Part shown: in pieces, positions 52,090 to 61,101 of the stretch
How positions within the stretch are numbered: the first letter of the stretch is position 1
Layout of the letters: each line of letters starts with the position of its first letter
Source: Spirosoma fluviale
GTDB taxonomy: Bacteria > Bacteroidota > Bacteroidia > Cytophagales > Spirosomataceae
NCBI RefSeq assembly: GCF_900230225.1
Contig: NZ_OCNH01000004.1
Location: 62,001 to 126,000, forward strand
Length of the DNA: 64,000 nt
Reading direction: 5' to 3'
Notes under the pieces: model-generated
Databases searched by the model: none
What the model was told of the DNA's origin: nothing
What the model saw: only the letters and a program-made list of their open reading frames with translations
Translations under genes and position numbers: made by a program

Positions 52090-55000
52090 TTACAGCATAT
52101 CTACTTTTACCAGGTTATCGTCCGAGACGCGGTCGATCAACTTGTTGTACGGATCGATACCGGCTTTGACGGGTTTGCCTTTTACAGTTACCTCGATCAC
52201 ATGTTCGCCGGGGGTTAGGCTGCGTTTCTGAAGCAGGAGCGGCACTTTGGTGGTCAGGCCATCCTTGTTCTTGCCATCGTCGGTGAGCACGGCAATATCA
52301 GTAATAACGGGGCCTTTTCCTTTGCTGATTTCTTTACCCGCTTTGTCGTAGTATTCCGTAGCCGTTCGAACGTGCAATGTAACGCGGTACAGCCCCTTAC
52401 CAATCGATTTAGCTTCGGCTTTGGTAATGCGGTTATCGTAGAGCGTGAGTTTTTCGAAGTTGTCCGTCAGCCAGGGTTTGAGCGAATCGGGGGTGGCGGC
52501 TTTCAGGAAACTGTACCATTCGAGGGAGGTTGTAAAGGGCGCTTTCTGCCGGAAACGGGCCGCTTTCATGTAGTCGTTCATGGCCTTGTTCACCCGGTCT
52601 TCGCCAATGTAATCCTGCAAGGCGTACATCAGCATCGACCCCTTCTGGTACCAGACATACGCACGGGTATCGTTATCGAGCATGTTGGCTTCGAACTTAT
52701 CTTCATTGGATCGCCCGCGCAGATACCTGTCCAAGCTATATTTCAGGAACTTCGGCATGGCATCGGCCCCGTACCGCTGCTTCAGCACCATCAGGGCTGA
52801 ATATTCGGCCATAGTTTCGGAAATCTGGTTGGCTCCGCGTGTCCGGCTGGGCATGATCTGGTGGCCCCACCACTGGTGCGCCACTTCGTGCGCCGTCACG
52901 TAAAACGCGTAGTCGGTTTTATTGGGATCGCGGAAGTCGCCCACCCAGCCAAACTCCTCCGAGTACGGAACCGTGGTGGGGAACGACTGCGCAAAAGAGG
53001 CATAGCGGGGAAACTCCAGCACCCGAAGCACCGGGTAAGGATAGGGTGCAAAGTTTTTGGCATAGTACGTCAGCGACGCCTTCATGCTGGCCATAAACCG
53101 GTCGATGTTTTTGTCGTGTCCGGGATGGTGGTACACTTCCAGCGCGACGGTTTGCCCATCGGCACCGGTCCATTTATCCCGTTTCACGTCGTATTTGGCC
53201 GAACACATGCTGAAGAAAAAGTCGGAGAAACTGGGAAGTTTATACTGGAAGTATTTCCGGGGCTTTCCGTCGGCATCCGTCTTTGTCCAGGTTTTCAGCA
53301 GTTCGCCGGGCATGATGGCCGTTTGGTCGGGCGTGGTCGAGATGGTGCCTTCGAAGGTAACCCAGTCGGCATCGTCGGTAAACAGGAAATCGCGCAGGCC
53401 AGCCGGGTCAGTTTGCGCGGGTGCGGTCCATTCTTTTATGGGCAGGCCGTATTTCTTCCGGTATTTATCGCTGCTTAACTCCCCACTCTCATTGTAGCCG
53501 AAGCCCGGAAATATGCCCACGTTGAAGAACGTACCGTTGGCTACCACATCCCGACTGTCGCCACCGTTGGTAAAGCCGATGTACTGGCCCAGCATGTCCA
53601 TATCCAGCCGGGCGGTATCGCCGGGGTTCAGCCGTTTCGGTAAGCGATAGATATAATACCCGTTTTCGGTGTCGTTCAGAATCCGATTCGGCGCTTTTCC
53701 ATCCACCAGCAGTTTCGTTAGTTGCCGATGAAAGTTATCCGTCGGGATGGTCAGGTGCAGGGAGTCGATAGGCCGATCACCTTTGTTGACCATCATAAAT
53801 TTACCTACGGCCACGGCCTTAAACTCATCCGGATAGATATCGACGTTCACTTTGGCACTGGTGATTTTTGGTTGCAGGACGTTGGCGTATTTTCGGTACG
53901 TTTTTTCGAATGACGCCTGCAGTTCGCGTTGTTCATCGATGGAATAGTAGCGATTCTTCACGCTGACATTCGTATAAATCCAGGCGCCCATGCTGACAAA
54001 TGCCAGCAGCAGCACCGCAAACAACGCCATTGAGCCGCGCCCCATCCGCTGCCGGGCCAGTTGCCAGCGGGCGTTGAAACTCGTATCGGCTCCCCGGTTC
54101 CAGAACCACAAGGCCAGCACCAGCAAGATGCCCCCAAACGCGTACCAGTACAACCGGAAAGATGCGATACTGGCCAGATAATGCCCAAATCCGTTCATAT
54201 CCGAAATCTGAACGCCCCCACCCGAAAACGGAATCGCCAGCTTGTAATTGAAATCGGCGAACTGCGGTACCGCCCAGATAACGATATAAACCGCCAACGT
54301 CACGATGTGCCCCACAAACTTCTGATTGACCATCGTATGCACGAAGAACGATAGCATGACCAGCTGAAAATACTGCGTAAAAGCAATACCCAGCAGGTCG
54401 CGGAAGTAGAGCGAAAACTCGTAATTAAAGTACCCTTTTACGGTCTGGTTCAGTATACCCGACAGCAGAATGAGTCCGCAAAGCAACAAACAGATGTAGG
54501 TCATCGACAGCAGTTTGGCTCCGTAGTTCATCCAGTCGGGTACGGGCAGTGCATCGGCAATGGTATCGTAGTGAACGACCTTATCCCGGTGAACCACTTC
54601 GCCCGTGTAGAAGATGAGCACGATGAGCACGAAGAAAAAGAACGTGCCGTTGCGGGCTTCGAGCATGACGTAGGTCGTTGGCAGCGAGGGCGTTCCATAG
54701 GTTTCGATACCAAACCAGCCGTCGAGAAACAGGAATAGCACGGCCCCGAGCAGGATAGCGATAAAATACGGGTCGCGGATGATGTTCACGAACTCGATGC
54801 GTGCCTGCCGGATCATCTGCCGGATATAGGTGCTGGTCTGGAAAACAGGCGTAGTCACGGGCAGACTTGCCAGCGATGGAACGCCTTTACCCGCCACATC
54901 GTCTTTCTGTGCTTTCCCCAGTTTAACGGCCAGAAAACGGGAGAAGTCGAAACGGAACAGGGTCACGAAAAAGACGAGCAGCGCCACGCCGAACCAGATG

Positions 55001-55737
55001 AGCCGGTTAGTCAGCAAATCGCCTTCCAGCGGAGCCAGCAACACATTCTGCTCCACCGGCGACCAGTATTTGGTGGCGGCATCATACGCAAAAGACCCGA
55101 AGGGGTCGAGGAGGTTGACCAGTTGTTTGTTCTCTATATCCTGCGACAGTGTTGACCCCAGCAAATAGGCGATAAAGAGCAGAATACTGCCCGCATAGGT
55201 CGCAAATACCTGCCGCGAGAAGGCTACGAGACCAAAAAAGATACTACCCACCAGAAACATGTTCGGCACGACGAACAGCAGGAATGGGTAGGCATAATCG
55301 CGGAAACGAATCGGGCCGAAGCGTTCGGTATTGTCGGCCAGGTTAAAGATCGGCCCGAGCAGCGACCCGATCACGATACCCAGCATCCCGACGGCCATAA
55401 TGCCGAGCAGCACTACAAAGGAGCCCATGTAACGGCCCAGGACGTAGCCTTTTTCGGTAATGGGAAAGGTAAAGAAGTAATTTTTCGTGTTGTGCTCGAT
55501 GTCGCGGTAGACCGGCACGCCCATTACGGCGGAGGCCACCAACATTCCGATAATGGTCATGACGACCACAAACTGGCTGATGGCGTAGGGTGAGTTGATG
55601 TTCGTTTTCTCCGACGCGGGTCCGGTGCCGTAAATGACGAAGAGAAACGTGAACAGAAACAGGATTAGGGCATACAGGTACGTAGCGGGCCGCTTGAGCC
55701 GGTAAGCCAGTTCGAATTTGAAGATTGCGGGGAACAT
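52090..55737 (-). CDS. ABC-2 permease fused to M1-family aminopeptidase
   Basis: 1215 residues. The first about 580 residues contain two ABC-2-type membrane blocks of about six helices each (FKFELAYRLKRPATYLYALI at the start; a second RQARIEFVNIIRDPYFIAIL begins at about 310). From about 650 a gluzincin M1 metallopeptidase follows, with VTAHEVAHQWWGHQIMPSR (zinc His residues and catalytic Glu, about 947) and NQISETMAEYSAL (third ligand Glu). It is predicted to be in the inner membrane with the peptidase outside. The ATPase partner is at 56279, separated from it by the four-helix-bundle element. Confidence 0.92.
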   Translation of the reverse strand: MFPAIFKFELAYRLKRPATYLYALILFLFTFLFVIYGTGPASEKTNINSPYAISQFVVVMTIIGMLVASAVMGVPVYRDIEHNTKNYFFTFPITEKGYVLGRYMGSFVVLLGIMAVGMLGIVIGSLLGPIFNLADNTERFGPIRFRDYAYPFLLFVVPNMFLVGSIFFGLVAFSRQVFATYAGSILLFIAYLLGSTLSQDIENKQLVNLLDPFGSFAYDAATKYWSPVEQNVLLAPLEGDLLTNRLIWFGVALLVFFVTLFRFDFSRFLAVKLGKAQKDDVAGKGVPSLASLPVTTPVFQTSTYIRQMIRQARIEFVNIIRDPYFIAILLGAVLFLFLDGWFGIETYGTPSLPTTYVMLEARNGTFFFFVLIVLIFYTGEVVHRDKVVHYDTIADALPVPDWMNYGAKLLSMTYICLLLCGLILLSGILNQTVKGYFNYEFSLYFRDLLGIAFTQYFQLVMLSFFVHTMVNQKFVGHIVTLAVYIVIWAVPQFADFNYKLAIPFSGGGVQISDMNGFGHYLASIASFRLYWYAFGGILLVLALWFWNRGADTSFNARWQLARQRMGRGSMALFAVLLLAFVSMGAWIYTNVSVKNRYYSIDEQRELQASFEKTYRKYANVLQPKITSAKVNVDIYPDEFKAVAVGKFMMVNKGDRPIDSLHLTIPTDNFHRQLTKLLVDGKAPNRILNDTENGYYIYRLPKRLNPGDTARLDMDMLGQYIGFTNGGDSRDVVANGTFFNVGIFPGFGYNESGELSSDKYRKKYGLPIKEWTAPAQTDPAGLRDFLFTDDADWVTFEGTISTTPDQTAIMPGELLKTWTKTDADGKPRKYFQYKLPSFSDFFFSMCSAKYDVKRDKWTGADGQTVALEVYHHPGHDKNIDRFMASMKASLTYYAKNFAPYPYPVLRVLEFPRYASFAQSFPTTVPYSEEFGWVGDFRDPNKTDYAFYVTAHEVAHQWWGHQIMPSRTRGANQISETMAEYSALMVLKQRYGADAMPKFLKYSLDRYLRGRSNEDKFEANMLDNDTRAYVWYQKGSMLMYALQDYIGEDRVNKAMNDYMKAARFRQKAPFTTSLEWYSFLKAATPDSLKPWLTDNFEKLTLYDNRITKAEAKSIGKGLYRVTLHVRTATEYYDKAGKEISKGKGPVITDIAVLTDDGKNKDGLTTKVPLLLQKRSLTPGEHVIEVTVKGKPVKAGIDPYNKLIDRVSDDNLVKVDML

Positions 55738-55746
55738 GTCTTTTTA

Positions 55747-56280
55747 AGGAGTTAGGAGCGAGGAGTTAGAAGTTAGGAGCCATCCGGCGGTGAGAAGAGA
55801 GGGGTTGTCTCTTCGGCATCTAACGCTGGTTATTTATAGTCGTGTAATAGGCGTTTAGCATACGTGCTATTTCTTCCAGATCAGTTTGAAGAGCCTTAGT
55901 ATCAGCGTACTCCAGGTCACCAGCCAGAATCAGATAATAGAGCGACTCGTCCAGCGATCCCTGCGCCGTATTTAAAAATTTGGCCTTATCCGGAATGGTG
56001 CGTTTACGGTAGCCTTCAGCAATATTTCCAGGCACTGATACGGCACTACGCCTGAGCTGGGAAGTCAATCCGAACAGTTCCTCTTTTGGAAACTGCTTTG
56101 TTAACTTGTATATATCCAGAACAAATCGGTGCGATTTTTGCCAAACGACCAGCTCTTTAAAATGCTTTGTTTTTTCCATTTACCTACAAGTTCTAAAGGT
56201 GGTTAATACGTAGTTACCTGACATAAAAGTGAAAGACTATCACTCCACTCCTACCTCCTCGCTCCTAACTCCCAACTCCT
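55747..56280. mobile_element. Element with purine-rich inverted arms carrying a four-helix-bundle gene
   Basis: Left arm 55747-55765 reads AGGAGTTAGGAGCGAGGAG; its inverse lies at 56255-56272 (18 bases perfect, with partly matching sequence beyond on both sides). The only gene inside is the S23-type protein at 55820-56179. The left arm starts nine bases from the permease ATG and the right arm overlaps the stop codon of the ATPase, so the whole unit fills the gap of an ABC operon. Hairpins with the same arm family but no gene are at 17190-17289 and 60991-61092. Mobility is inferred. Confidence 0.65.
55820..56179 (-). CDS. Four-helix-bundle (S23/TIGR02436-type) protein
   Basis: 119 residues, the family's normal size. 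Motifs are HFKELVVWQKSHRFVLDIYK at the start and FGLTSQLRRSAVSVPGNIAE, both typical of the family first met as the protein coded by intervening sequences in 23S rRNA genes. Known structures are four-helix bundles that form pentamers, related to Avd of diversity-generating retroelements. The biological role is unknown. Here it lies inside inverted purine-rich arms, as the IVS protein lies inside a stem in 23S IVS, but in an ABC transporter operon. Confidence 0.9.
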   Translation of the reverse strand: MEKTKHFKELVVWQKSHRFVLDIYKLTKQFPKEELFGLTSQLRRSAVSVPGNIAEGYRKRTIPDKAKFLNTAQGSLDESLYYLILAGDLEYADTKALQTDLEEIARMLNAYYTTINNQR

Positions 56281-57178
56281 AAACAGTAACCACTTCCATC
56301 TTTTCGGTAATCTTGGCGAAGTAGACATCTTCCAGATCGGGCGTGACGGGGTCGAAGCCGGATAACGGCAGATCACTATACGCATGTAGCCGGGTTTTGC
56401 CGCCTTTCAACTGAGTGGAGATGACCCGGTGGCTCTGGCGGTAGGTTTCGATCTCGGATTTCTCCACGAACGTCTGCCAGATTTTGCCGTTCAGGTCACG
56501 GACCAGATCGTTGGGATTCCCGGCGGCAACCACTTCGCCGAGGCAGATAATGGCCATATCGGAACACAGGTTCGTGACATCTTCCACGATGTGCGTCGAC
56601 AGGATTACGATGGTATTTTCACCAATTTCCGACAGCAGGTTGTGAAAGCGGTTGCGCTCGGCGGGGTCCAGTCCGGCGGTGGGTTCATCGACAATGATGA
56701 GCCGGGGATTACCGACCAGGGCCTGGGCAATACCGAAACGCTGTTTCATACCACCCGAAAACGTGCCGAGATTCTTCTTGCGCACCTGATACAGGTTCAC
56801 TTTTTGCAGCAGCCCTTCTACAATAGCTTTACGTTCGCGGCCGTTGGCAATCCCTTTCAGCGTGGCAATATGGTCGAGCATGGTTTCGGCCGTAACGCGC
56901 GGATATACGCCGAACTCCTGCGGCAGATAGCCCAATACCCGGCGCACGTCATCTTTTTGGGTCAGTACATTCAGGTCTTCACCCGCCAGGCCCGTTAGCC
57001 GGACAGACCCGCTGTCGGCTTCCTGTAAGGTCGCGATGGTACGCATCAAACTCGATTTACCGGCACCGTTCGGGCCCAGCAAGCCGAACATGCCTTGCGA
57101 GATAGTCAGGTTAACGCCTTTCAAAGCCCGAACCCCGTTGGAATATGTTTTGGTAAGATCTTTAATTTCGAGTTGCAT
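56279..57178 (-). CDS. ABC transporter ATPase for the ABC-2/M1 fusion
   Basis: 299 residues. Walker A GLLGPNGAGKSSLM, Q-loop GYLPQEFGVYPRV, signature GTFSGGMKQRFGIAQALVG, Walker B RLIIVDEPTAGLDPAERN and switch His in VILSTHIVEDV. A C-terminal domain of about 80 residues follows the core, as in ABC-2-type exporters. It energises the permease/aminopeptidase fusion. Its stop TAG is formed at the end of the purine-rich arm of the inserted element, suggesting insertion right at the gene end. Confidence 0.9.
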   Translation of the reverse strand: MQLEIKDLTKTYSNGVRALKGVNLTISQGMFGLLGPNGAGKSSLMRTIATLQEADSGSVRLTGLAGEDLNVLTQKDDVRRVLGYLPQEFGVYPRVTAETMLDHIATLKGIANGRERKAIVEGLLQKVNLYQVRKKNLGTFSGGMKQRFGIAQALVGNPRLIIVDEPTAGLDPAERNRFHNLLSEIGENTIVILSTHIVEDVTNLCSDMAIICLGEVVAAGNPNDLVRDLNGKIWQTFVEKSEIETYRQSHRVISTQLKGGKTRLHAYSDLPLSGFDPVTPDLEDVYFAKITEKMEVVTV

Positions 57179-57348
57179 ATAGAAGATGGACTAACTGTTT
57201 GGCATAAAGGAATAATGGACAAATAAGTTAAAAGCAATCGAAAGCCAAAACCAAACTTGTGCAGATGGTTGATATTATTTACAAAAGGCATAAAAAAAGC
57301 TCCACTATGCGTAGAGCCATTTTCTGTGCGGATGTGCTGGTTGTACTT

Positions 57349-57429
57349 ACGTACCTACGGGTTTCAACCCGTAAGTTTCGCCAGCTTATAAAAGTAGACT
57401 AGATTACGGGTTGAAACCCGTAGGTACGT
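57349..57429. repeat. REPIN-like element with GTACC ends
   Basis: Arms 57349-57374 and 57404-57429 (26 bases) pair perfectly around a 29-base loop. Each arm is a sub-palindrome ACGGGTTTCAACCCGT, and the outer ends are ACGTACC/GGTACGT. It lies 18 bases from the M48 gene stop. A separate small stem (GCTC/GAGC) with a T-run when read leftward lies at about 57293-57314. Confidence 0.85.
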
Positions 57430-57447
57430 ATAACTTAAACAGGGGAT

Positions 57448-58929
57448 TTACCGACCGATAATCTTAACTAAAGCACCACGCGTTATGCGATCATCTGCTT
57501 TAAGGCCATTGAGAACACCTAACTCCTCTACCCGACTGGCAGGGGCCCCCAAGGCGGTCACCACATCCCGGAATGAACCGTCGCGCGGAGCTGCTTTGAC
57601 AAAAACCCGTTCCGGTTTCCGATTGAGCTTATCTGAATCGGTAAGCGACCTAAAATTTCCGGCCACCTGCTTAAAGGTGCCGAAAGCATTGTTAAAGTCG
57701 GCCCCGCTGGACAACCCGTGCAGCGCATAAACGGCGTTGTTGTACTGAATTAGCCAGGTACCGATCTGGAGGGCCGTTTTGGGGTCCTGCTGTTGCTGCG
57801 GCTGGCCCTGCTGTTGCTGTTGTTGCTGCTGACGGGAGATAAGCACGTAAGCCGGGTTGCCATTGATGGTCGTTTTACTGTTCTCAAGCACATTCAAACT
57901 TAACTCTTTCACCAGATTCTGAGCCGCTTCGTCCAGCGATTTTCCATTCGCCAGCATCAGGATCATGGCTGATTTTCCGTCCTTTGCGGCCATTTGAAAC
58001 TGGCTCGGCGAGTTCTGCGACTGCCAGCCACTCGGTACCGGAAACTGAAACCGTAGCTCGGGATGGTAAAACTGCCCATTCTCGACAAAGCCCTGCTTCG
58101 GATCTTCTCCATACATAATCCCGTCGATTAGCCGTAGGTACTGATCACGATCTACCTGATACGTAGCCGGATTTTTGACTTGATAGTCTTTTGCCAATTC
58201 GTGAACCCGCGTATAGCGGTTGCCGGGGTCAGGGTGAGTCGACATGAACTGCGGCACGGCCTGTCCCGAACTCTCCGAAATGCGTTTCAGTGTGTTAAAG
58301 AAATCAGCCATCTGGTTAGCGTCGTAGCCAATCTTGCTGGAGTATTCAACGCCAAGCTTATCGGACTCCGACTCATGGTCGCGGCTGTACTTAAGGGATA
58401 ACAGGCCCAGCCCCTGCTGAAGGGCTTCCATATTCTGACCAACGACCTGAGGAGCCAGAACAGCCCCGCCAATAAGGGCAAGGGTACTCAGCAACTGGCT
58501 CTTCTGCGAACGGGCGGCATGCTTGGCCGTAATGTGGCCAATTTCATGTCCCAATACCCCGGCAAATTCGGCTTCATTGTTGAAGTGCGCCAGGATACCC
58601 CGCGTAAAATAAACATACCCGCCCGGCACTGCAAAGGCATTAACAATGGGCGAATCAACAATGTAGAACTGGTAAGGCAAATCGGGCCGGTGCGAAATCC
58701 GGGCCATGGCTTTACCCTTCTCGTTCATAAACGCCTGAAGGCTCTTGTTTTCATACAGCCCCATCGTTGCCACAACCGAGGGGTGGGATTCTTTACCAAG
58801 AGCAATCTCCTGCTCGGTCGACATCAGGCTTATTTCGCGCTTTCCGGTAACGGGATTCCGTGCACAGCCCGAAGCTGTGAGTAATGCAATGAGAAGGTAA
58901 AAACGATACGATAAAGATAACGAATTCAT
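57448..58929 (-). CDS. M48-family metalloprotease lipoprotein (BepA-like)
   Basis: 493 residues. Lipoprotein signal with the lipobox LTASGC (Cys about 23), followed by RNPVTGKREISLMSTEQEIA, the family start. The zinc motif is AGVLGHEIGHITAKHAARS (HExxH, about 131) with the third ligand Glu in RDHESESDKLG. A Gln-rich linker (eight Q, then more after a GQP) lies at about 370-385, and the C-terminus has a KIIGR ending that follows an SH3-like/TPR-free domain. It likely degrades or helps fold outer membrane proteins in the periplasm. Confidence 0.88.
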   Translation of the reverse strand: MNSLSLSYRFYLLIALLTASGCARNPVTGKREISLMSTEQEIALGKESHPSVVATMGLYENKSLQAFMNEKGKAMARISHRPDLPYQFYIVDSPIVNAFAVPGGYVYFTRGILAHFNNEAEFAGVLGHEIGHITAKHAARSQKSQLLSTLALIGGAVLAPQVVGQNMEALQQGLGLLSLKYSRDHESESDKLGVEYSSKIGYDANQMADFFNTLKRISESSGQAVPQFMSTHPDPGNRYTRVHELAKDYQVKNPATYQVDRDQYLRLIDGIMYGEDPKQGFVENGQFYHPELRFQFPVPSGWQSQNSPSQFQMAAKDGKSAMILMLANGKSLDEAAQNLVKELSLNVLENSKTTINGNPAYVLISRQQQQQQQQGQPQQQQDPKTALQIGTWLIQYNNAVYALHGLSSGADFNNAFGTFKQVAGNFRSLTDSDKLNRKPERVFVKAAPRDGSFRDVVTALGAPASRVEELGVLNGLKADDRITRGALVKIIGR

Positions 58930-59042
58930 TCGTAGTGAAATTTAGGTGAAGATGGTCTACCAATTCAAACAGTAATACTATGCGAATTGATAGTATACTT
59001 CCCATAAACTACGAAGAGGGTCTGGTTTGTTTTAATGCACAC

Positions 59043-59158
59043 GCTGGCGCGGGTATTTACCCGTGCCTTTTAATAAGGTCAGTATTCACTGACGCCAGCG
59101 AACCGGGACGTCGGACCGGCTTGCCATATGAAAGGCGCGGGTATTTACCCGCGCCAGC
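59043..59158. repeat. REPIN-like element
   Basis: Outer arms 59043-59070 and 59131-59158 (28 bases) pair almost fully. Each arm is a palindrome GGCGCGGGTA-TTT-ACCCGCGCC (one change in the left copy). It ends nine bases before the DUF2480 stop. Confidence 0.82.
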
Positions 59159-59167
59159 TCCAAGACC

Positions 59168-59680
59168 CTATGCCTTCGGCCGTTTGTATAACGGCACTGT
59201 GCTACAGGGCTCGCCAAATAACAGACTTTGCACAACAGGACGGAGTACACGCGTAATCTCCACATAAGCCGCCGTGGGCACGGGTACTTTTGAGCAACCT
59301 TTCACCACCACACGCGCATCCCGATAATCGTCGGGGTTGATTCCGGCAATGGCGTCGTAGTAGAGTTTCTCTTCCAGATCAGATAGAGTGCCGAACACGA
59401 TGGTATGGGCGAACGGCTGCAACTGTAACGTTAGCAGCATGTAAGCCCAGGTAGGTACAATGGCATCTTCCGTGCAGGTAATAGCCACGTTTCTGCCCGC
59501 ATACTGGCTCCAGTCATGTTCCTTCAGGAAAGCCCGAAAGTCTTTCTCTTTCAGAATTAACCCCATGTACAGGTTGTCTTTCAGGTCGTACACAACCCGC
59601 TCGCCGGGGTGGTAATATTCCTCTAAATCGAGCGTAACAAGGCCGCTATTGGCGACGCGATTAACAATTTCAGCTTCCAT
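59168..59680 (-). CDS. DUF2480-family protein
   Basis: 170 residues with the family pattern: EIVNRVANSGLVTLDLEEYY at the start, DLKDNLYMGLILKEKDFRAF, VAITCTEDAIVPTWAYMLL and the end region VVVKGCSKVPVPTAAYVEI. The family is known from Bacteroidota and has no established role. The gene is divergent from dnaN (145 bases between starts). Confidence 0.86.
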   Translation of the reverse strand: MEAEIVNRVANSGLVTLDLEEYYHPGERVVYDLKDNLYMGLILKEKDFRAFLKEHDWSQYAGRNVAITCTEDAIVPTWAYMLLTLQLQPFAHTIVFGTLSDLEEKLYYDAIAGINPDDYRDARVVVKGCSKVPVPTAAYVEITRVLRPVVQSLLFGEPCSTVPLYKRPKA

Positions 59681-59770
59681 AGTTCTACCGATAATACCCC
59701 CTAAACAGCCGTTCGCGGCCAGCCGTTCCGCACCACCTACCGTTTGAAAATAACCACCTTATGAGTCGTT

Positions 59771-59787
59771 TATTTTTGCTACTTTTG
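59771..59787 (+). promoter_or_regulatory. dnaN promoter -7 boxes
   Basis: Two overlapping matches to TAnnTTTG: TATTTTTG at 59771 and TACTTTTG at 59780. A TTTG at 59743 could be the -33 element of the first. They lie 38-55 bases before the dnaN ATG. Confidence 0.6.
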
Positions 59788-59825
59788 TTCTCATATAGAC
59801 AACACATCCTTTAGACATTTCGTAC

Positions 59826-60980
59826 ATGAAATTTATAGTTTCCTCGTCTGTCCTGCTAAAAAACCTGCAGAATATAAACGGCGTCGTGGCAACGAATCCG
59901 ATTGTCCCTATCCTTGAAAATTTCCTCTTCCGAATCGACGTTGGGGATGGTTTAACGGGCGGTACACTCACCGTAACGGCGTCGGATCTGCAAACGACCA
60001 TGACGACGCAGATTCCGGTTGAAGCCAGCGAGAGCGGCTCCATTGCCATTCCAGCTAAATTACTGCTCGACACGCTCCGCAGCCTGCCCGAGCAACCTGT
60101 TACCGTGAACATCGACACCGAGACCTTCGGTACCGAAATCCTGACCGACAACGGCCGCTACAAGCTCTCCGGCGAAAACCCCATCGACTTCCCGAAACTG
60201 CCGACGGTGAACAAAAACATGTCGGTCGATATGACGTCGGATGTATTGCTCAGCGCCATTAACAACACCGTTTTTGCCACCAGCACCGATGATCTGCGTC
60301 CGGCTATGACGGGTGTACTCCTGCAACTGAATGACGATAACGCCACGTTTGTAGCCACCGACGGCCACCGGCTCATTCGCTACCGCCGGACCGACCTGAA
60401 CGCGTCGGCCAGCACGTCGATCATTATTCCCCGGAAGGCCCTGCAACTGCTGAAGGCGTCGCTGCCCGAAAACGTACCCGTTACCGCCGAGTTCAGCCAG
60501 GCAAATGCGTCGTTCACCTTCGGCGGCAACGGCCGTCCGACCACGCAGTTGATCTGCCGCCTGATCGACGAGCGTTTCCCCGACTACGAAAACGCCATTC
60601 CGACCAACAACCCGAACGTAATGACCATTGGCCGGACCGACTTACTCAACTCGCTGAAGCGGATCATGATCTATGCCAACCGCACCACGCACCAGATCCG
60701 GTTGTCGTTAAAAACGAATTCGCTGACCATTTCGGCCGAAGACCTCGACTACTCCAACGAAGCCAACGAGAAACTCCTCTGCGACTACGAAGGCGATGCC
60801 ATGGAAATCGGTTTTAACGCCAAGCTGATGGCCGAAGTGCTGAGCAACCTGAGCGCTAAAATGATATCGCTCGAAATGTCGGCACCGAACCGCGCCGGTC
60901 TGCTCATCCCGGCCGACAAAGAAGAAAACGAAGACATCCTGATGCTGGTAATGCCAGTGATGTTGAATACATACGCTTAG
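59826..60980 (+). CDS. dnaN: DNA polymerase III sliding clamp beta subunit
   Basis: 384 residues, near the usual length. Three repeated clamp domains are visible by recurring pattern: MKFIVSSSVLLKNLQNINGV in the first, TSDVLLSAINNTVFATSTDD in the second, and IGRTDLLNSLKRIMIYANRT in the third. The C-terminus ILMLVMPVMLN carries the conserved M-P-(V/M) pocket residues. The clamp rings DNA and holds polymerase III and repair enzymes. It is not beside dnaA here. A hairpin of the S23-arm family follows 11 bases after the stop. Confidence 0.95.
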   Translation: MKFIVSSSVLLKNLQNINGVVATNPIVPILENFLFRIDVGDGLTGGTLTVTASDLQTTMTTQIPVEASESGSIAIPAKLLLDTLRSLPEQPVTVNIDTETFGTEILTDNGRYKLSGENPIDFPKLPTVNKNMSVDMTSDVLLSAINNTVFATSTDDLRPAMTGVLLQLNDDNATFVATDGHRLIRYRRTDLNASASTSIIIPRKALQLLKASLPENVPVTAEFSQANASFTFGGNGRPTTQLICRLIDERFPDYENAIPTNNPNVMTIGRTDLLNSLKRIMIYANRTTHQIRLSLKTNSLTISAEDLDYSNEANEKLLCDYEGDAMEIGFNAKLMAEVLSNLSAKMISLEMSAPNRAGLLIPADKEENEDILMLVMPVMLNTYA

Positions 60981-60990
60981 TTCTTTTTGA

Positions 60991-61092
60991 AGGAGTGAGG
61001 AGCGAGGAGCGAGGAGTGAGGAGTTGCTGACGCGTCTGTTTATCCGCATGCGTCAGCAACTCCTCACTCCTCGCTCCTCGCTCCTCACTCCT
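60991..61092. repeat. GAGGAGTGAGGAG-family hairpin (miniature of the S23 element)
   Basis: Arms 60991-61033 and 61050-61092 pair perfectly over 43 bases around a 16-base loop. The arms consist of GGAGTGAGGAGCGAGGAGC units plus a TTGCTGACGC inner part. It fills nearly all of the gap between dnaN and the MFS gene: 11 bases after the stop and 10 before the ATG. Confidence 0.9.
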
Positions 61093-61101
61093 AACAACCT
61101 T

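Noticed and set aside
61024..61101. Upstream in-frame start for the MFS transporter
   Set aside because: Those codons lie in the loop and right arm of a perfect hairpin; the protein family begins at the ATG at 61102.
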